Shown: in pieces, positions 33,883 through 42,740 of the stretch
Position numbering within the stretch: the first letter of the stretch is position 1
Layout of the letters: each line of letters begins with the position of its first letter
Assembly: GCA_963763885.1 (NCBI GenBank)
Contig: CAVXQD010000007.1
Coordinates: 868,001-932,000 of the forward strand
Source of the DNA: JANNBN01 sp963763885
Lineage (GTDB): Bacteria; Actinomycetota; Acidimicrobiia; Acidimicrobiales; JANYDT01
Length of the DNA stretch: 64,000 bases
Direction of reading: 5' to 3'
Notes under the pieces: generated by a model
What the model was told of the DNA's origin: nothing
What the model saw: only the letters and a program-made list of their open reading frames with translations
The model's database searches: none
Translations under genes and position numbers: made by a program

Positions 33883-35517
33883 TTAGCTCTGGCGTGTCTG
33901 ACCAAGCACGATGGTTGCGGTGCGAGTTTGATCGCCGCGCTTCCACTCGATGACAACCTGGTCTTCTGGCTTCTTTGCACGGACCGTCTTCTGGAGCTGC
34001 TCGCTGCTTGCGACGCTGGCTCCATCGAACTTCACAATCACATCGCCAGCCTCAAGCCCGGCGTTCTCCGCAGGCGACCCTGCCTGCACACCAACCACGA
34101 TGGCTCCAGCACTGACGGACAACCCGTAAGCGGCTTGCACCTCTGCGTCAACTGTCTGCGTCGAGACGCCAAGGAACGTCTTCGGAGCAAACTGACCGGT
34201 GCCGCTCTTGATCTCATCGATGAGTGGCTTGATGCGATCGATAGCGATTGCGAAACCGATGTTGTTGGAGTTCTGGATGATGGCGGTGTTCATGCCGACA
34301 ACCTGCCCGGCTGCGTTCACCAGTGGGCCACCAGAGTTGCCTGGGTTGATGGCCGCGTCGGTTTGGATCAGCCCCTCAAGTGAGACGTCCTGGTCTGAGA
34401 TGTCACGGCCAAGTGCCGACACGATGCCGGCCGTAACGGTTGGGCCACCGTCGAGGGCAAGCGCGTTGCCAACAGCAACCACGTCGTCGCCAACTTGTAA
34501 GGACGCAGAGCTTCCGAGCTGCGCGGCGCTAAGGCCGCTGGCTCCCTGTACACGAACCAGTGCGACGTCGTTTTCAACACTGGAGCCCACCAGAACGGCT
34601 GACTTCTCCGTGCGATCAGAGAACCGCACGGTGATGGACGTTGCACCGCGAACCACGTGCGCGTTGGTGAGGACGAGACCGTCGTCGGAGATGACGATGC
34701 CCGAGCCGGAGCCCTCGGCTGGCTGCAGGCCACGGAAGCCACTGGTGTCGATTCCCTTGGTCTCGATGGAGACCACGGCAGGCGCAACGGCTTCGTAGGC
34801 AGCCTTCACCATGTTGGGCCCACGGACCCCATCGGCAAAGGAAACCTCAGGAAGGCGAGAGGTTGGGGTGTCGACGCTCAATGGAGCCGCAGCGACGACC
34901 TCGACCTTGTCCGAGTCACGCGTGGCGATGAACGCACCGGTGCTGGCCGCCCCGGAGAGCAATGCGCCGACCAGCCCACCGACCAACGCCGGTTTAGCCC
35001 AGCTTTGCTTGCGTCCCGATCCCTCCGTTGATCTCGGCGAGCTTGCCGACTTTGCCGAAGGGGCCGAAGGAGGCGTAGGGGCCGAAGGGGCAGCAGGGAG
35101 GACAGGGGGTGCCGAGGGCGCCGATCCCCACGTCGGAGACGTTGCCGACGACATCGGCGTCGTTGGAGCGCTAGCTGGGACGCCAAAGCCGCTGAATGAG
35201 TCCGCTCCGCCGCGTGACCAAGGTGCGGTGGTGTCTTCCATCGGCACCCAACTGCTGGGGCTGGTTTCACCACTCGGTGATCCGAACAGGGAGCCCGAGC
35301 CAAATTGTGAGCCCGAGCCAAAGCCTGACCCCGAAGCTGAAACAGAAGAACTCTGCGACGAAACCGGCCTCCACCGATCGTCCTCTGCGACGACGGGGAA
35401 CTCAGGGACCTCAACAAACTCGTGGTCAACAAACTCGTGGTCAACAAACTCTTGGTCGACCAATTCGTGGTTGCTGGCCGGGTCAGGGACCGAGGAATCA
35501 TTCATGTGTTCTGCCAT
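33883..35517 (-). CDS. HtrA/DegP-like serine protease with PDZ domain
   Basis: 544 residues. N-terminal cytoplasmic region (1-175) is low complexity with a tandem EFVDH repeat (about 23-35) and Gly/Ser/Phe and Pro/Ala/Ser runs; one membrane helix 176-198; trypsin-like domain with triad H287 (TNAHVV), D317 (ENDVALV), S395 (GNSGGPL); PDZ domain to the C-terminus (VVGVQAGSPAENAGLEAGD). An envelope quality-control protease. Convergent with the two-component operon, which often controls such genes. Confidence 0.95.
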   Translation of the reverse strand: MAEHMNDSSVPDPASNHELVDQEFVDHEFVDHEFVEVPEFPVVAEDDRWRPVSSQSSSVSASGSGFGSGSQFGSGSLFGSPSGETSPSSWVPMEDTTAPWSRGGADSFSGFGVPASAPTTPMSSATSPTWGSAPSAPPVLPAAPSAPTPPSAPSAKSASSPRSTEGSGRKQSWAKPALVGGLVGALLSGAASTGAFIATRDSDKVEVVAAAPLSVDTPTSRLPEVSFADGVRGPNMVKAAYEAVAPAVVSIETKGIDTSGFRGLQPAEGSGSGIVISDDGLVLTNAHVVRGATSITVRFSDRTEKSAVLVGSSVENDVALVRVQGASGLSAAQLGSSASLQVGDDVVAVGNALALDGGPTVTAGIVSALGRDISDQDVSLEGLIQTDAAINPGNSGGPLVNAAGQVVGMNTAIIQNSNNIGFAIAIDRIKPLIDEIKSGTGQFAPKTFLGVSTQTVDAEVQAAYGLSVSAGAIVVGVQAGSPAENAGLEAGDVIVKFDGASVASSEQLQKTVRAKKPEDQVVIEWKRGDQTRTATIVLGQTRQS

Positions 35518-35593
35518 GCTGCCACCTCACCAGAACAGCAGTGAGAGTTCGATGAACGCAACGTGACCAGCAGTCAGTTGTGATCGGAAATTT

Positions 35594-35647
35594 GTCACTA
35601 CCTCACCGGCTGTCACTACGTCACCGGCTGTCACTACCTCACCGGCC
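35594..35647. repeat. Three tandem 18-bp units
   Basis: GTCACTACCTCACCGGCT repeated at 35594, 35612 and 35630 with one or two changes. It overlaps the last codons and stop of the uracil-DNA glycosylase gene and its 3' flank. Confidence 0.9.
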
Positions 35648-36328
35648 GAGGCCCGCAGCACGTTGCATGACGGCATCCAGCATTTCCTCGGTGAGCGTCC
35701 CCGTGAAGGTGTTCTGTTGGGACGGATGGTACGAGCAGACAATGGTCCCCTGATGGCCGTTGGGAAATCGAGCCGCTGCTTCAACACCATGGCCAAACTT
35801 CGGCCGCGGTCGCACACCGAGATGCGCGGCAATTGCTTGGTACGCAAAGTTGCCCAACGCCACGATGACCCGAAGCCCTGTCATTGCCTCAAGTTCTCGT
35901 TGCAGGAATGGTGCACAGGTGTCTCGTTCTTCGGGCGTCGGAGCGTTAGCCGGTGGCGCGCACCGCACCGCTGCGCCAACTCGGCAGTTGATCAGTTCCA
36001 ATCCGTCATCAATATGCGCGCTTACCGGTTGATTCGCCAGCCCAACGCGATGCAACGACCGAAACAGCCAATCACCGGAACGATCACCGGTAAACACGCG
36101 CCCCGTGCGGTTTGCTCCATGTGCCGCAGGCGCAAGCCCCATCACCAACACTGAAGCAGTGCCCGGCCCGAAGCCGGGGACCGCGCGCCCCCAGTACGTC
36201 TCGGTTCGAAACGATGCGCGCTTTTCTGCGGCAACGTCTTCTCGCCACGCGACAAGCCGCGGGCACAATCGACACTGCACGATGTCTGCGTCGAGCTGCT
36301 CGATGAGTCCTGTCGGATCAACTGCCAT
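35639..36328 (-). CDS. Family 5 uracil-DNA glycosylase (UdgB-like)
   Basis: 229 residues. Motif GLAPAAHGANRTGRVFTGD is diagnostic of family 5 (UDGb), lacking the usual catalytic Asp/Asn of family 1; CSYHPSQQNTFTG is the C-terminal motif. Four cysteines (C19, C22 in CRLC; CRVGAAVRC) fit the [4Fe-4S] cluster of the family. Removes uracil and deaminated purines from DNA. Its last codon and stop lie in the 18-bp repeats. Confidence 0.93.
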   Translation of the reverse strand: MAVDPTGLIEQLDADIVQCRLCPRLVAWREDVAAEKRASFRTETYWGRAVPGFGPGTASVLVMGLAPAAHGANRTGRVFTGDRSGDWLFRSLHRVGLANQPVSAHIDDGLELINCRVGAAVRCAPPANAPTPEERDTCAPFLQRELEAMTGLRVIVALGNFAYQAIAAHLGVRPRPKFGHGVEAAARFPNGHQGTIVCSYHPSQQNTFTGTLTEEMLDAVMQRAAGLGR

Positions 36329-36388
36329 TCAGCCATTGTGGTGGCCGCAAGGTTGGGTTGCTGACGGTCCTGAGATACGGTGACGTGA

Positions 36389-37040
36389 ATGGCACCTAAG
36401 CCCAAACCACCGGCGCACCCAACGCAGACGCTGGTCCTGCTTGTCCGACACGGCCGCACGCCCACAACTGGATCGGTGCTGCCCGGCCGAGCAAAGGGTT
36501 TGCATCTTTCACCCGAGGGCAAGGCCGAAGCCCAAGCCGTAGCCGAACGACTCAGCGGCGTGCCAGTGACCGCCATCTACGCATCACCGTTGGAGCGTGC
36601 ACGCGAAACCGCTGCACCGCTCTCCAAGGCTCTGGCCATGCCGGTACGCATTCACCGCGGACTGCTTGAGTGCGAGTTCGGCGACTGGACCGGCCGCAAG
36701 CTTGCAGACCTCGCCAAACTGCCCGAGTGGACCACCGTGCAAAAGTACCCCAGCGGATTTCGCTTCCCTAACGGCGAATCCTTCTCGGAAATGCAGACCC
36801 GCATCACCGGGGCAATCGCGGAACTGGTTGCACGTCACCCGGGCACAACCATCGCGCTTGTTTAGTCACGCAGATCCCATCAAGGCTGCTGTGGCCCACG
36901 CACTTGGAACCCATCTCGATCTGTTCCAGCGCATCTCCATTTCCACCTGTTCAGTCACTGCCATCGCCTACGGTGCAAGTGGCCCCAATGTGCTCACGGT
37001 GAACGAGACTGGCAACCTCGCAGCACTCAAGCCCTCCTGA
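36389..37040 (+). pseudogene. MSMEG_4193-type histidine phosphatase, frameshifted
   Basis: Histidine phosphatase: LVRHGRTP with the catalytic Arg-His, then LSPEGKAEAQ, ASPLERARETA and LLECEFGDWTG. Reading stops at 36865 after TTIALV, but removing one T from the TTT at 36861-36863 restores SHADPIKAAVAHALG (second catalytic His) and continues to 37040, giving a normal length of 216 residues. Either a real frameshift or a sequencing error in the homopolymer. First of a three-gene set with DUF3090 and SCO1664-type genes. Confidence 0.88.
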
Positions 37041-37085
37041 TCGATCCTTTCCCGTGATCTTTCCAACACTTCTCGGTACCACCTG

Positions 37086-37562
37086 ATGAGCGATTCTTAC
37101 GAACTAACCGATGTTGATGCCTTCACCGCTACTGCGGTGGGCGTTCCTGGCGCGCGCACTTTTTTCCTGCAAGTAGTCAGTGAAGCAACACAGGTCTCGT
37201 TCAAATGCGAGAAGCAACATGTGGAGGCGTTGGCCCATGCGCTCTCCAGCCTGCTCATCGACCTGCCTCCAGCAGAGGCAGTCCAGCCCAGCATTACGGT
37301 TCCCCAGCCCGGCAAACCCGCGTGGACGGTCGGCTCCATTGCGCTGGGGCTCGATGGTCCAGAGGGTCGCATCATGGTGGTGCTTGAAGAAGCCACCGAG
37401 GACGAAGAGTCCGGAGCATCCGCCCGCTTCGGCATGACGCTGGGGCAGGCTCGTGCCTTTGTACAGCGGGGTACGGATCTCATATCCGCAGGGCGACCCG
37501 GTTGCCCGCTGTGCAGTTCGCCGATCGACGTTCTCGGCTATCACTGCACCTGCTTCAACTGA
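37086..37562 (+). CDS. DUF3090 family protein
   Basis: 158 residues. Matches the DUF3090 family found next to MSMEG_4193-type phosphatases and SCO1664-type proteins across actinobacteria. C-terminal CPLCSSPIDVLGYHCTCFN provides Cys/His residues suited to a small zinc site. Function unknown. 13 bases before the next gene. Confidence 0.9.
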   Translation: MSDSYELTDVDAFTATAVGVPGARTFFLQVVSEATQVSFKCEKQHVEALAHALSSLLIDLPPAEAVQPSITVPQPGKPAWTVGSIALGLDGPEGRIMVVLEEATEDEESGASARFGMTLGQARAFVQRGTDLISAGRPGCPLCSSPIDVLGYHCTCFN

Positions 37563-37575
37563 GTAACTCGGGTTC

Positions 37576-38424
37576 GTGCCTTCGGTTCCAATCAGCAGCC
37601 TTGACCACCAATCGGTAGTGGCTCGGCTTCGTGCCGATGACCTCCGGGTCGAAGGCCGCATGCCGTGGAGTTCCAACGCCACATTCCTTGTTTCGCTTGG
37701 TGAATTTCCTGTCGAGGAAGCCTCCGACGACTCCGACGACTCTGACGACCAGGACGACTCGGTTGACGACTCAGATGAGGGCGAGGACGGCGGCGAGGGA
37801 GCAGGCGGGCTCCCGGCCATTCCGCACGGCGCGATTCGCGGGATCTACAAACCCGGGCGCGGCGAACGGCCTCTGTGGGACTTTCCCCGGGGCCTGTATC
37901 GCCGCGAGATTGCTGCCTACGAGCTAGCCAGATTCTTCGGTTGGGACGTGGTACCTCCCACGGTTCTGCGCGACGCGGACTATGGGCCGGGCTCGTTGCA
38001 GTTCTTCATCGATACCGATTTCACCAGTCACTACTTCACGTTCCTGGAGAACGAGGCGTTCCATCCGCAACTGCGCCGCATGGCTGTTTTCGATGTGATC
38101 GCCAACAACACGGACCGCAAGGGTGGCCACGTGCTGTGCGATGCAGCGGGGCACCTGTGGGGAATCGACAACGGTCTCTGCTTCAACGAAGAGCCGAAAC
38201 TGCGCACCGTCATCTGGGACTTCGCCGGCGAATCGCTTCCCCGCGAACTCATTGCAGACATCGAGCGTTTCGCCGACGCCGGCCCCGACCAATTGGGCGT
38301 GTTGTGCTCGCTACTCAGCAACGACGAAATCTCCGCAGCGCGCATCCGCGCCGCCAAACTCCTCGACAAAGGCGAACTCCCAGCCCCCAGATCCGACCAC
38401 GCCTACCCCTGGCCCCTCGTGTAG
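37576..38424 (+). CDS. SCO1664-type PI3K/PI4K-like kinase domain protein
   Basis: 282 residues from GTG 37576. Phosphoinositide-kinase-like fold: GIYKPGRGERPLWDFP (nucleotide Lys), FDVIANNTDRKGGHVL (catalytic loop), WGIDNGLCF (metal-binding Asp). Between strands near residues 48-78 it carries an acidic insert of Asp/Ser/Glu/Gly. Substrate unknown in the family. The conserved trio of phosphatase, DUF3090 and kinase suggests one pathway. Confidence 0.9.
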   Translation: MPSVPISSLDHQSVVARLRADDLRVEGRMPWSSNATFLVSLGEFPVEEASDDSDDSDDQDDSVDDSDEGEDGGEGAGGLPAIPHGAIRGIYKPGRGERPLWDFPRGLYRREIAAYELARFFGWDVVPPTVLRDADYGPGSLQFFIDTDFTSHYFTFLENEAFHPQLRRMAVFDVIANNTDRKGGHVLCDAAGHLWGIDNGLCFNEEPKLRTVIWDFAGESLPRELIADIERFADAGPDQLGVLCSLLSNDEISAARIRAAKLLDKGELPAPRSDHAYPWPLV

Positions 38425-38440
38425 CTCAGCCATCGGCGGG

Positions 38441-38752
38441 TGTGTCCGCTGCGTGGGTTGGCGGGTCCTGCCTCCGCCGTGGTTCCCTCCCACCGTATTT
38501 GATGGGTTGCTCCACCTCGGGTTCGCTCCGATCCCTCCGCTCACCACTCGGCCGCGCCCGCTCCGATGGGTTGCTCCACCTCGGGTTCGCTCCGATCCCT
38601 CCGCTCACCACTCGGCCGCGCCCGCTCCGATGGGTTGCTCCACCTCGGGTTCGCTCCGATCCCTCCGCTCACCACTCGGCCGCGCCCGTGCTCGCTTCGC
38701 TGCGCGCGGCGGGCCCCTCCCGGCGGGTCACGCCCCAACCCACTCCGCTCGC
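38441..38752 (+). repeat. Family 3 intergenic repeat, copy a (with internal tandem)
   Basis: Two parts of one repeat, 38441-38500 (CCGCTGCGTGGGTTGGCGGG...) and 38689-38752 (GTGCTCGCTTCGCTGCGCGC...), match the inverted copy at 39385-39511; between them sits a 64-bp tandem. The right edge abuts the HNH pseudogene. Confidence 0.85.
38501..38688 (+). repeat. Three tandem 64-bp units
   Basis: Unit begins GATGGGTTGCTCCACCTCGG; copies start at 38501, 38565 and 38629, the last lacking four bases. Units are identical, implying very recent expansion. A diverged single copy, inverted, is at 51901-51958. Confidence 0.95.
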
Positions 38753-38753
38753 G

Positions 38754-39211
38754 GTTGGGCAGTTCGTGGGTTCCACCGTTTTCGCGTTCACGGATGTGGC
38801 AGATCTCACAGAAACGGGCTGGGTGGTTACAGCCACCCAACCGGCAACCACGGTCACGGTTCCTGGTCGGGACGACCGATACCGGGGTTCCAACGTCGAA
38901 CACGTCACCATTCAACGTCGCAGCCACCGCCGTGATCGTCGAATCGCATAACACTTGGGAAAGTCCCAGTTCCGCAAGAACCAACCAGTGCCGGTTGTGT
39001 GTGCTGAACCGTCCGCAGCATGGAACACCACATTCACATTCGGGCGTTCATTCCCGACCGACGGCCGGTCACCGTTCGCCAGAGATTCCAAGCACACATC
39101 AACCAGGGCGTCAGCGCGACGTTGCCCCGGGCTCCGGAGATCGTCAACTTGGCTCGTGCGGAAATTGAAGTTTCGCTCGCAGTGCTGCGCGACGAAGCAC
39201 CCGATCTGGCC
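38754..39211 (-). pseudogene. DUF222/HNH endonuclease remnant
   Basis: Minus-strand frame from 39211 reads QRRADALVDVCLESLANGD and RPNVNVVFHAADGSAHTTG, the end of a DUF222 domain; a frameshift near 38980 is needed to continue into SQVLCDSTITAVAATLNG and RGCRLGGCNHPARFCEICHI, the HNH domain (normal CEAHHI is CEICHI). It lacks its N-terminal half, has an early stop just upstream, and ends at the family 3 repeat after HELPN. Inactive. Confidence 0.8.
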
Positions 39212-39249
39212 CTAGTCACGGACCCCAGCTACCTGAGTGGGCGCGGTCT

Positions 39250-39296
39250 GCAGGTTTGGGCGTGCTCAGCAGGCTGCTGGAGACACCCAAACCTGC
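39250..39296. repeat. Inverted repeat GCAGGTTTGGG / CCCAAACCTGC
   Basis: Perfect 11-bp arms at 39250-39260 and 39286-39296, with an inner AGCAGGCTGCT palindrome and a duplicated TGCTGGAGACACCCA. It sits in the non-coding stretch 39212-39384, where nothing else is recognised. Confidence 0.8.
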
Positions 39297-39384
39297 TGGA
39301 GACACCCACACTCCAGTAGAAACTCTAAACACCCCACAACCAGCCACAACGAACCGCCACCCCCATAGGACCCACCAACCAGTG

Positions 39385-39511
39385 AAGTGAGGAGGGAAAC
39401 CAGCGGAGTGGGTGGCGGGTGACCCGAAGGAAGGGGCCCGTTGCGCGCAGCGAAGCGAGCACAGCGGGAAGGGGCCGGAGGAGGCAGGACCCGCCACCCA
39501 CGCAGCGGGAC
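39385..39511 (-). repeat. Family 3 intergenic repeat, copy b (inverted)
   Basis: Inverse orientation to copy a, without the 64-bp tandem. Itself a nested palindrome: GGGTGGCGGGT (39410-39420) with ACCCGCCACCC (39489-39499), and inner AAGGGGCC-type arms. Lies just downstream of ilvD. Copies a and b bracket the HNH remnant. Confidence 0.85.
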
Positions 39512-39531
39512 CACGGACGCACAACGGCGGG

Positions 39532-41223
39532 TTACGGGAGGGTCACGGCTCCGAGTTCGGCACCCTGCACGAGCTTGGCAAACTTGGCCAGCACGCCGCT
39601 GGTGTAGCGGGGCTCTGGGAGCTTCCAGTCCAGCTTGCGCTCGGCGAGTACGGCCTCGTCGACGAGTACGTCCAAGGAACGGTTTGGCACGTCGACACGG
39701 ATGAGGTCGCCATCTTGCAGGAACGCAATGGGGCCGCCGTCGACAGCTTCGGGTGCAACGTGGCCGATGCAGAAGCCCCATGTGCCACCGGAGAACCGGC
39801 CGTCGGTAATAAGCGCGCAGTCTGATCCACGGCCGGCACCCTTGAGCGCACCGGTGATGGCAAGCATTTCTCGCATGCCAGGCCCACCCTTGGGACCCTC
39901 GTAGCGAATGACCAGGACCGTGCCGGGCTGGATATCCCCAGCAAGAATTGCGTCCATTGCAGAGTCTTCGCCTTCAAACACTCGGGCTGGCCCGGTGAAC
40001 TGCAGCTGTTCCTTGGTGAGACCTGCAACCTTGACCACGCTTCCCTTAGGCGCAAGCGAACCGTGCAGGACCACGATGCCGGCGTCGGCGTGGATGGGGT
40101 CGGACAGCGGATGGATGACTCGGCCGTCTGGGGCCGGAGGGTTGATGGCCTCGAGGTTTTCCGCCATGGTCTTGCCGGTGCAGGTCATGACATCGCCGTG
40201 GAGGATGCCGGCGTCGAGCAGGTGCTTCATGACGACTGGGATGCCGCCAACGGCGTCGATATCGGTCATGTGGTAGCGGCCGCCCGGCTTGGTGTCCGCG
40301 ATGTGAGGGACACGGGCACCGACGCGGTTGAAGTCAGCAAGACGCAGATCGACACGGGCCTCGTGTGCGATTGCAAGCAAGTGCAAAACGGCGTTGGTAG
40401 AGCCACCCAAGGCGAGCGTGACCGCAATGGCGTTCTCGAAAGCCTTCATGGTGAGGATGTCACGCGCACGTATGTTCTTGTCCAACAGGTTCATGACAGC
40501 AAGACCGGACTGGTACGCGTAGTCATCGCGGCGACGATCAACTGCTGGGGCCGATGCGCTTCCGGGCAACGCAAGGCCAAGTGCCTCGCCGACCGAAGCC
40601 ATGGTGTTGGCGGTGAACATGCCTGCGCATGAACCTTCGGTGGGGCATGCGTTGTGCTCGATGAGGGACAGTTCCTCGTCAGTGAGCTTGCCCACGGCGT
40701 GGGCGCCAACGGCTTCAAACACGCTGGTGATGTCGAGGGCCTCGCCGTGCGCACCGCGCCCGGGAAGGATGGTGCCGCCGTACAGGAACACCGATGGCAG
40801 GTTGAGCCGTGCCGCTGCCATCATCATGCCGGGCAAGCTCTTGTCGCACCCTGCGAAAGTGACCAGCGCGTCCATGCGTTCTGCGTGCATGACCACTTCG
40901 ACGGAATCAGCGATGACCTCGCGAGAAACAAGCGATGCGCGCATACCTTCGTGACCCATGGAGATACCGTCGGACACGGCAATGGTGTTGAACATGAGCG
41001 GGAAGCCACCTGCCGCGAACACGCCCTCCTTAGCCCGGCGGGCAAGGCGGTCCAGCGGCAAGTTGCACGGGGTTACTTCGTTCCAGGACGAGCAAACGCC
41101 AACCTGAGCTTTGTCCCAGTCCCCGTCGCCCATGCCCACTGCACGGAGCATTGAACGGGCTGGGGCCTTCTTGGGTCCCTCGGTGACGTCGGTCGAGCGG
41201 ATCTTCTGCGGGTTTGGGGCCAT
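39532..41223 (-). CDS. ilvD: Dihydroxy-acid dehydratase
   Basis: Iron-sulfur enzyme of valine/isoleucine synthesis, 563 residues. Cluster cysteines lie in GVCSSWNEVTPCN, FAGCDKSLPG and EGSCAGMFTANTM; C-terminal DGRFSGGTWGFCIGHVAPEA is the family signature. ATG 41223. Single-gene unit; the other ilv genes are not in the window. Confidence 0.97.
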   Translation of the reverse strand: MAPNPQKIRSTDVTEGPKKAPARSMLRAVGMGDGDWDKAQVGVCSSWNEVTPCNLPLDRLARRAKEGVFAAGGFPLMFNTIAVSDGISMGHEGMRASLVSREVIADSVEVVMHAERMDALVTFAGCDKSLPGMMMAAARLNLPSVFLYGGTILPGRGAHGEALDITSVFEAVGAHAVGKLTDEELSLIEHNACPTEGSCAGMFTANTMASVGEALGLALPGSASAPAVDRRRDDYAYQSGLAVMNLLDKNIRARDILTMKAFENAIAVTLALGGSTNAVLHLLAIAHEARVDLRLADFNRVGARVPHIADTKPGGRYHMTDIDAVGGIPVVMKHLLDAGILHGDVMTCTGKTMAENLEAINPPAPDGRVIHPLSDPIHADAGIVVLHGSLAPKGSVVKVAGLTKEQLQFTGPARVFEGEDSAMDAILAGDIQPGTVLVIRYEGPKGGPGMREMLAITGALKGAGRGSDCALITDGRFSGGTWGFCIGHVAPEAVDGGPIAFLQDGDLIRVDVPNRSLDVLVDEAVLAERKLDWKLPEPRYTSGVLAKFAKLVQGAELGAVTLP

Positions 41224-41265
41224 CAGAGAACTCTATGTGCCCGCCAGCCTGGAAGACTTCAGGTT

Positions 41266-41685
41266 ATGAACGTGCGACCCGCTGAAACCCAGGCAAACCC
41301 GTGGGACAGCACTCCGCAGGTTGGCGAGTACCTCACGGACAACGACGCCAGGGCACGACTGGTGCGCAAAGTGCGGGTGACCAAGTGGATGGCGCTGCTG
41401 GAGACGGTCAGCTACTGCGCGTTGCTGGTCCCCATGTACCGCAAGCACATCCTCAACGACACCGGCAACTGGAACTACTCAATTCTGCGCATCGTCGCCT
41501 ATTTCCACGGGATCATCGCAGCGGCGTTTGCGGTCATGGCGTTCGACATCCGCAAGGCAATGAAGTGGTCATGGACCTTCTTAATCATCACCTTGCTTGG
41601 CCCAGTGGGCGCAATGGTGGCCCACACTCGGCTCCGTCGTCAGCCGCTGCCTGCAGAGGTCTCAGCCGACGACATGTTCTTCTGA
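41266..41685 (+). CDS. DUF3817-type membrane protein
   Basis: 139 residues with about three membrane helices (WMALLETVSYCALLVPMY, AYFHGIIAAAFAVMAF, WTFLIITLLGPVGAMVAH) and the spacing of the DUF3817 family. Charged cytoplasmic ends. Function unknown. Divergent from ilvD with a 42-base gap. Confidence 0.8.
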   Translation: MNVRPAETQANPWDSTPQVGEYLTDNDARARLVRKVRVTKWMALLETVSYCALLVPMYRKHILNDTGNWNYSILRIVAYFHGIIAAAFAVMAFDIRKAMKWSWTFLIITLLGPVGAMVAHTRLRRQPLPAEVSADDMFF

Positions 41686-41706
41686 CCCAGCCGGGCGGGC
41701 CGTTTC

Positions 41707-42123
41707 TCAGGCTGGGTCGTTCTGCAGCAGTTCCACCCAGTTGCCGTCCGGATCTTCAACCATGGTGATGGTCACGCCAGCACGCACAACCGTTGGCTCC
41801 AGCACGATTGGGTGTCCGGCCGCCCGACACGCAGCGACAGCGTCGGCCAGGTTGCGCACCCAGATGGTGAGGTACCGGATGCCGATTGCTACCGCTGGGC
41901 CGCCAGGGTTATGCACGCCAGGCACGTTGTCGAAATGGACAAACTTGAGCGTGGTTGCGCCGGCTTGCACCCGGTGCATGGTGCCAGAGCCTGAAACGGG
42001 CATCGGCATGTCCATCACATGCGGAAGGCCCAGCAGGTCGCAGTAGAAGGCTTTGGTGGCATCCCAACTGCGAATGGAAATCCCAAAATCGACAGCGGGT
42101 TTGTTTTCATCGAGCTGAAGCAT
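41707..42123 (-). CDS. VOC (glyoxalase-fold) family protein
   Basis: 138 residues: two beta-alpha-beta-beta-beta modules, with FGISIRSWDATKAFYCDLLGL at the start and EDPDGNWVELLQ at the end, including the usual metal-site Glu. Could be a glyoxalase, dioxygenase or resistance-type protein; substrate unknown. Confidence 0.88.
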   Translation of the reverse strand: MLQLDENKPAVDFGISIRSWDATKAFYCDLLGLPHVMDMPMPVSGSGTMHRVQAGATTLKFVHFDNVPGVHNPGGPAVAIGIRYLTIWVRNLADAVAACRAAGHPIVLEPTVVRAGVTITMVEDPDGNWVELLQNDPA

Positions 42124-42182
42124 GAGGCGACCGTACAGGATCTCTCATCAAGGTTTGGCTAACTCGTGCCGATGCTTCCCCT

Positions 42183-42698
42183 ATGAGCATGACTGCTGCC
42201 GCTTCTCAAGCCGCTTCCCAGCCTTCGGGCGTATCCGTCGAGGATCGTGTCAGGCGCGCCAAACGAACCGTGACCTCAAGTGGGATGCGCGTCGGCAGGT
42301 CGGGCGCGATGGTCTCTTCGAGCGGAATTGCCCTGATTGCCGCCTCGTTCGTTGGCCCCACATCGCTGCAGGTTCTCCTGAGGGTTGTTGGTGGTGCGGC
42401 GGTGTTGTTTGGCCTGGTGCCGTTTTCGCTTGGATGGAAACAGTCCAAGCAGGGCTCACCGTTCCTGCGCGCCCTCAGCGACCCAGCCGAGGTGGAAGCG
42501 TTGCTGATGGAAGAAAAGCCCCTTGCTGGCGACCGCCGCTCCTTGAGCGTGTTGTTGGGAGACGGGACATCGCAGAGCGTTGCACTTGGTGCCGAAGAAG
42601 CTGGCGAGTTGTTCACCCTGGTGCAGGAGTTGAACCCACAGGCTCAGTGCGAGGTCACCCTCGGCGCACAGCGCCAGCTGGCCGCGCTCAAGCCGTAG
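42183..42698 (+). CDS. Small membrane protein, unknown
   Basis: 171 residues. Two hydrophobic helices back to back (MVSSSGIALIAASFVGP and LLRVVGGAAVLFGLVPFSLGW) followed by a soluble C-terminal part of about 80 residues (FLRALSDPAEVEALLMEE ... QRQLAALKP). No family recognised. Codon use normal; convergent with the rhomboid gene. Confidence 0.7.
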   Translation: MSMTAAASQAASQPSGVSVEDRVRRAKRTVTSSGMRVGRSGAMVSSSGIALIAASFVGPTSLQVLLRVVGGAAVLFGLVPFSLGWKQSKQGSPFLRALSDPAEVEALLMEEKPLAGDRRSLSVLLGDGTSQSVALGAEEAGELFTLVQELNPQAQCEVTLGAQRQLAALKP

Positions 42699-42740
42699 TT
42701 CGTCGTTCTCCCGCAGCCGCGCCCGACAAAGGGCGTGCGC

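Noticed and set aside
39020..39319. 99-codon plus-strand frame (MEHHIHIRAF...)
   Set aside because: It is antisense to the DUF222/HNH remnant, whose minus-strand translation shows real family motifs.
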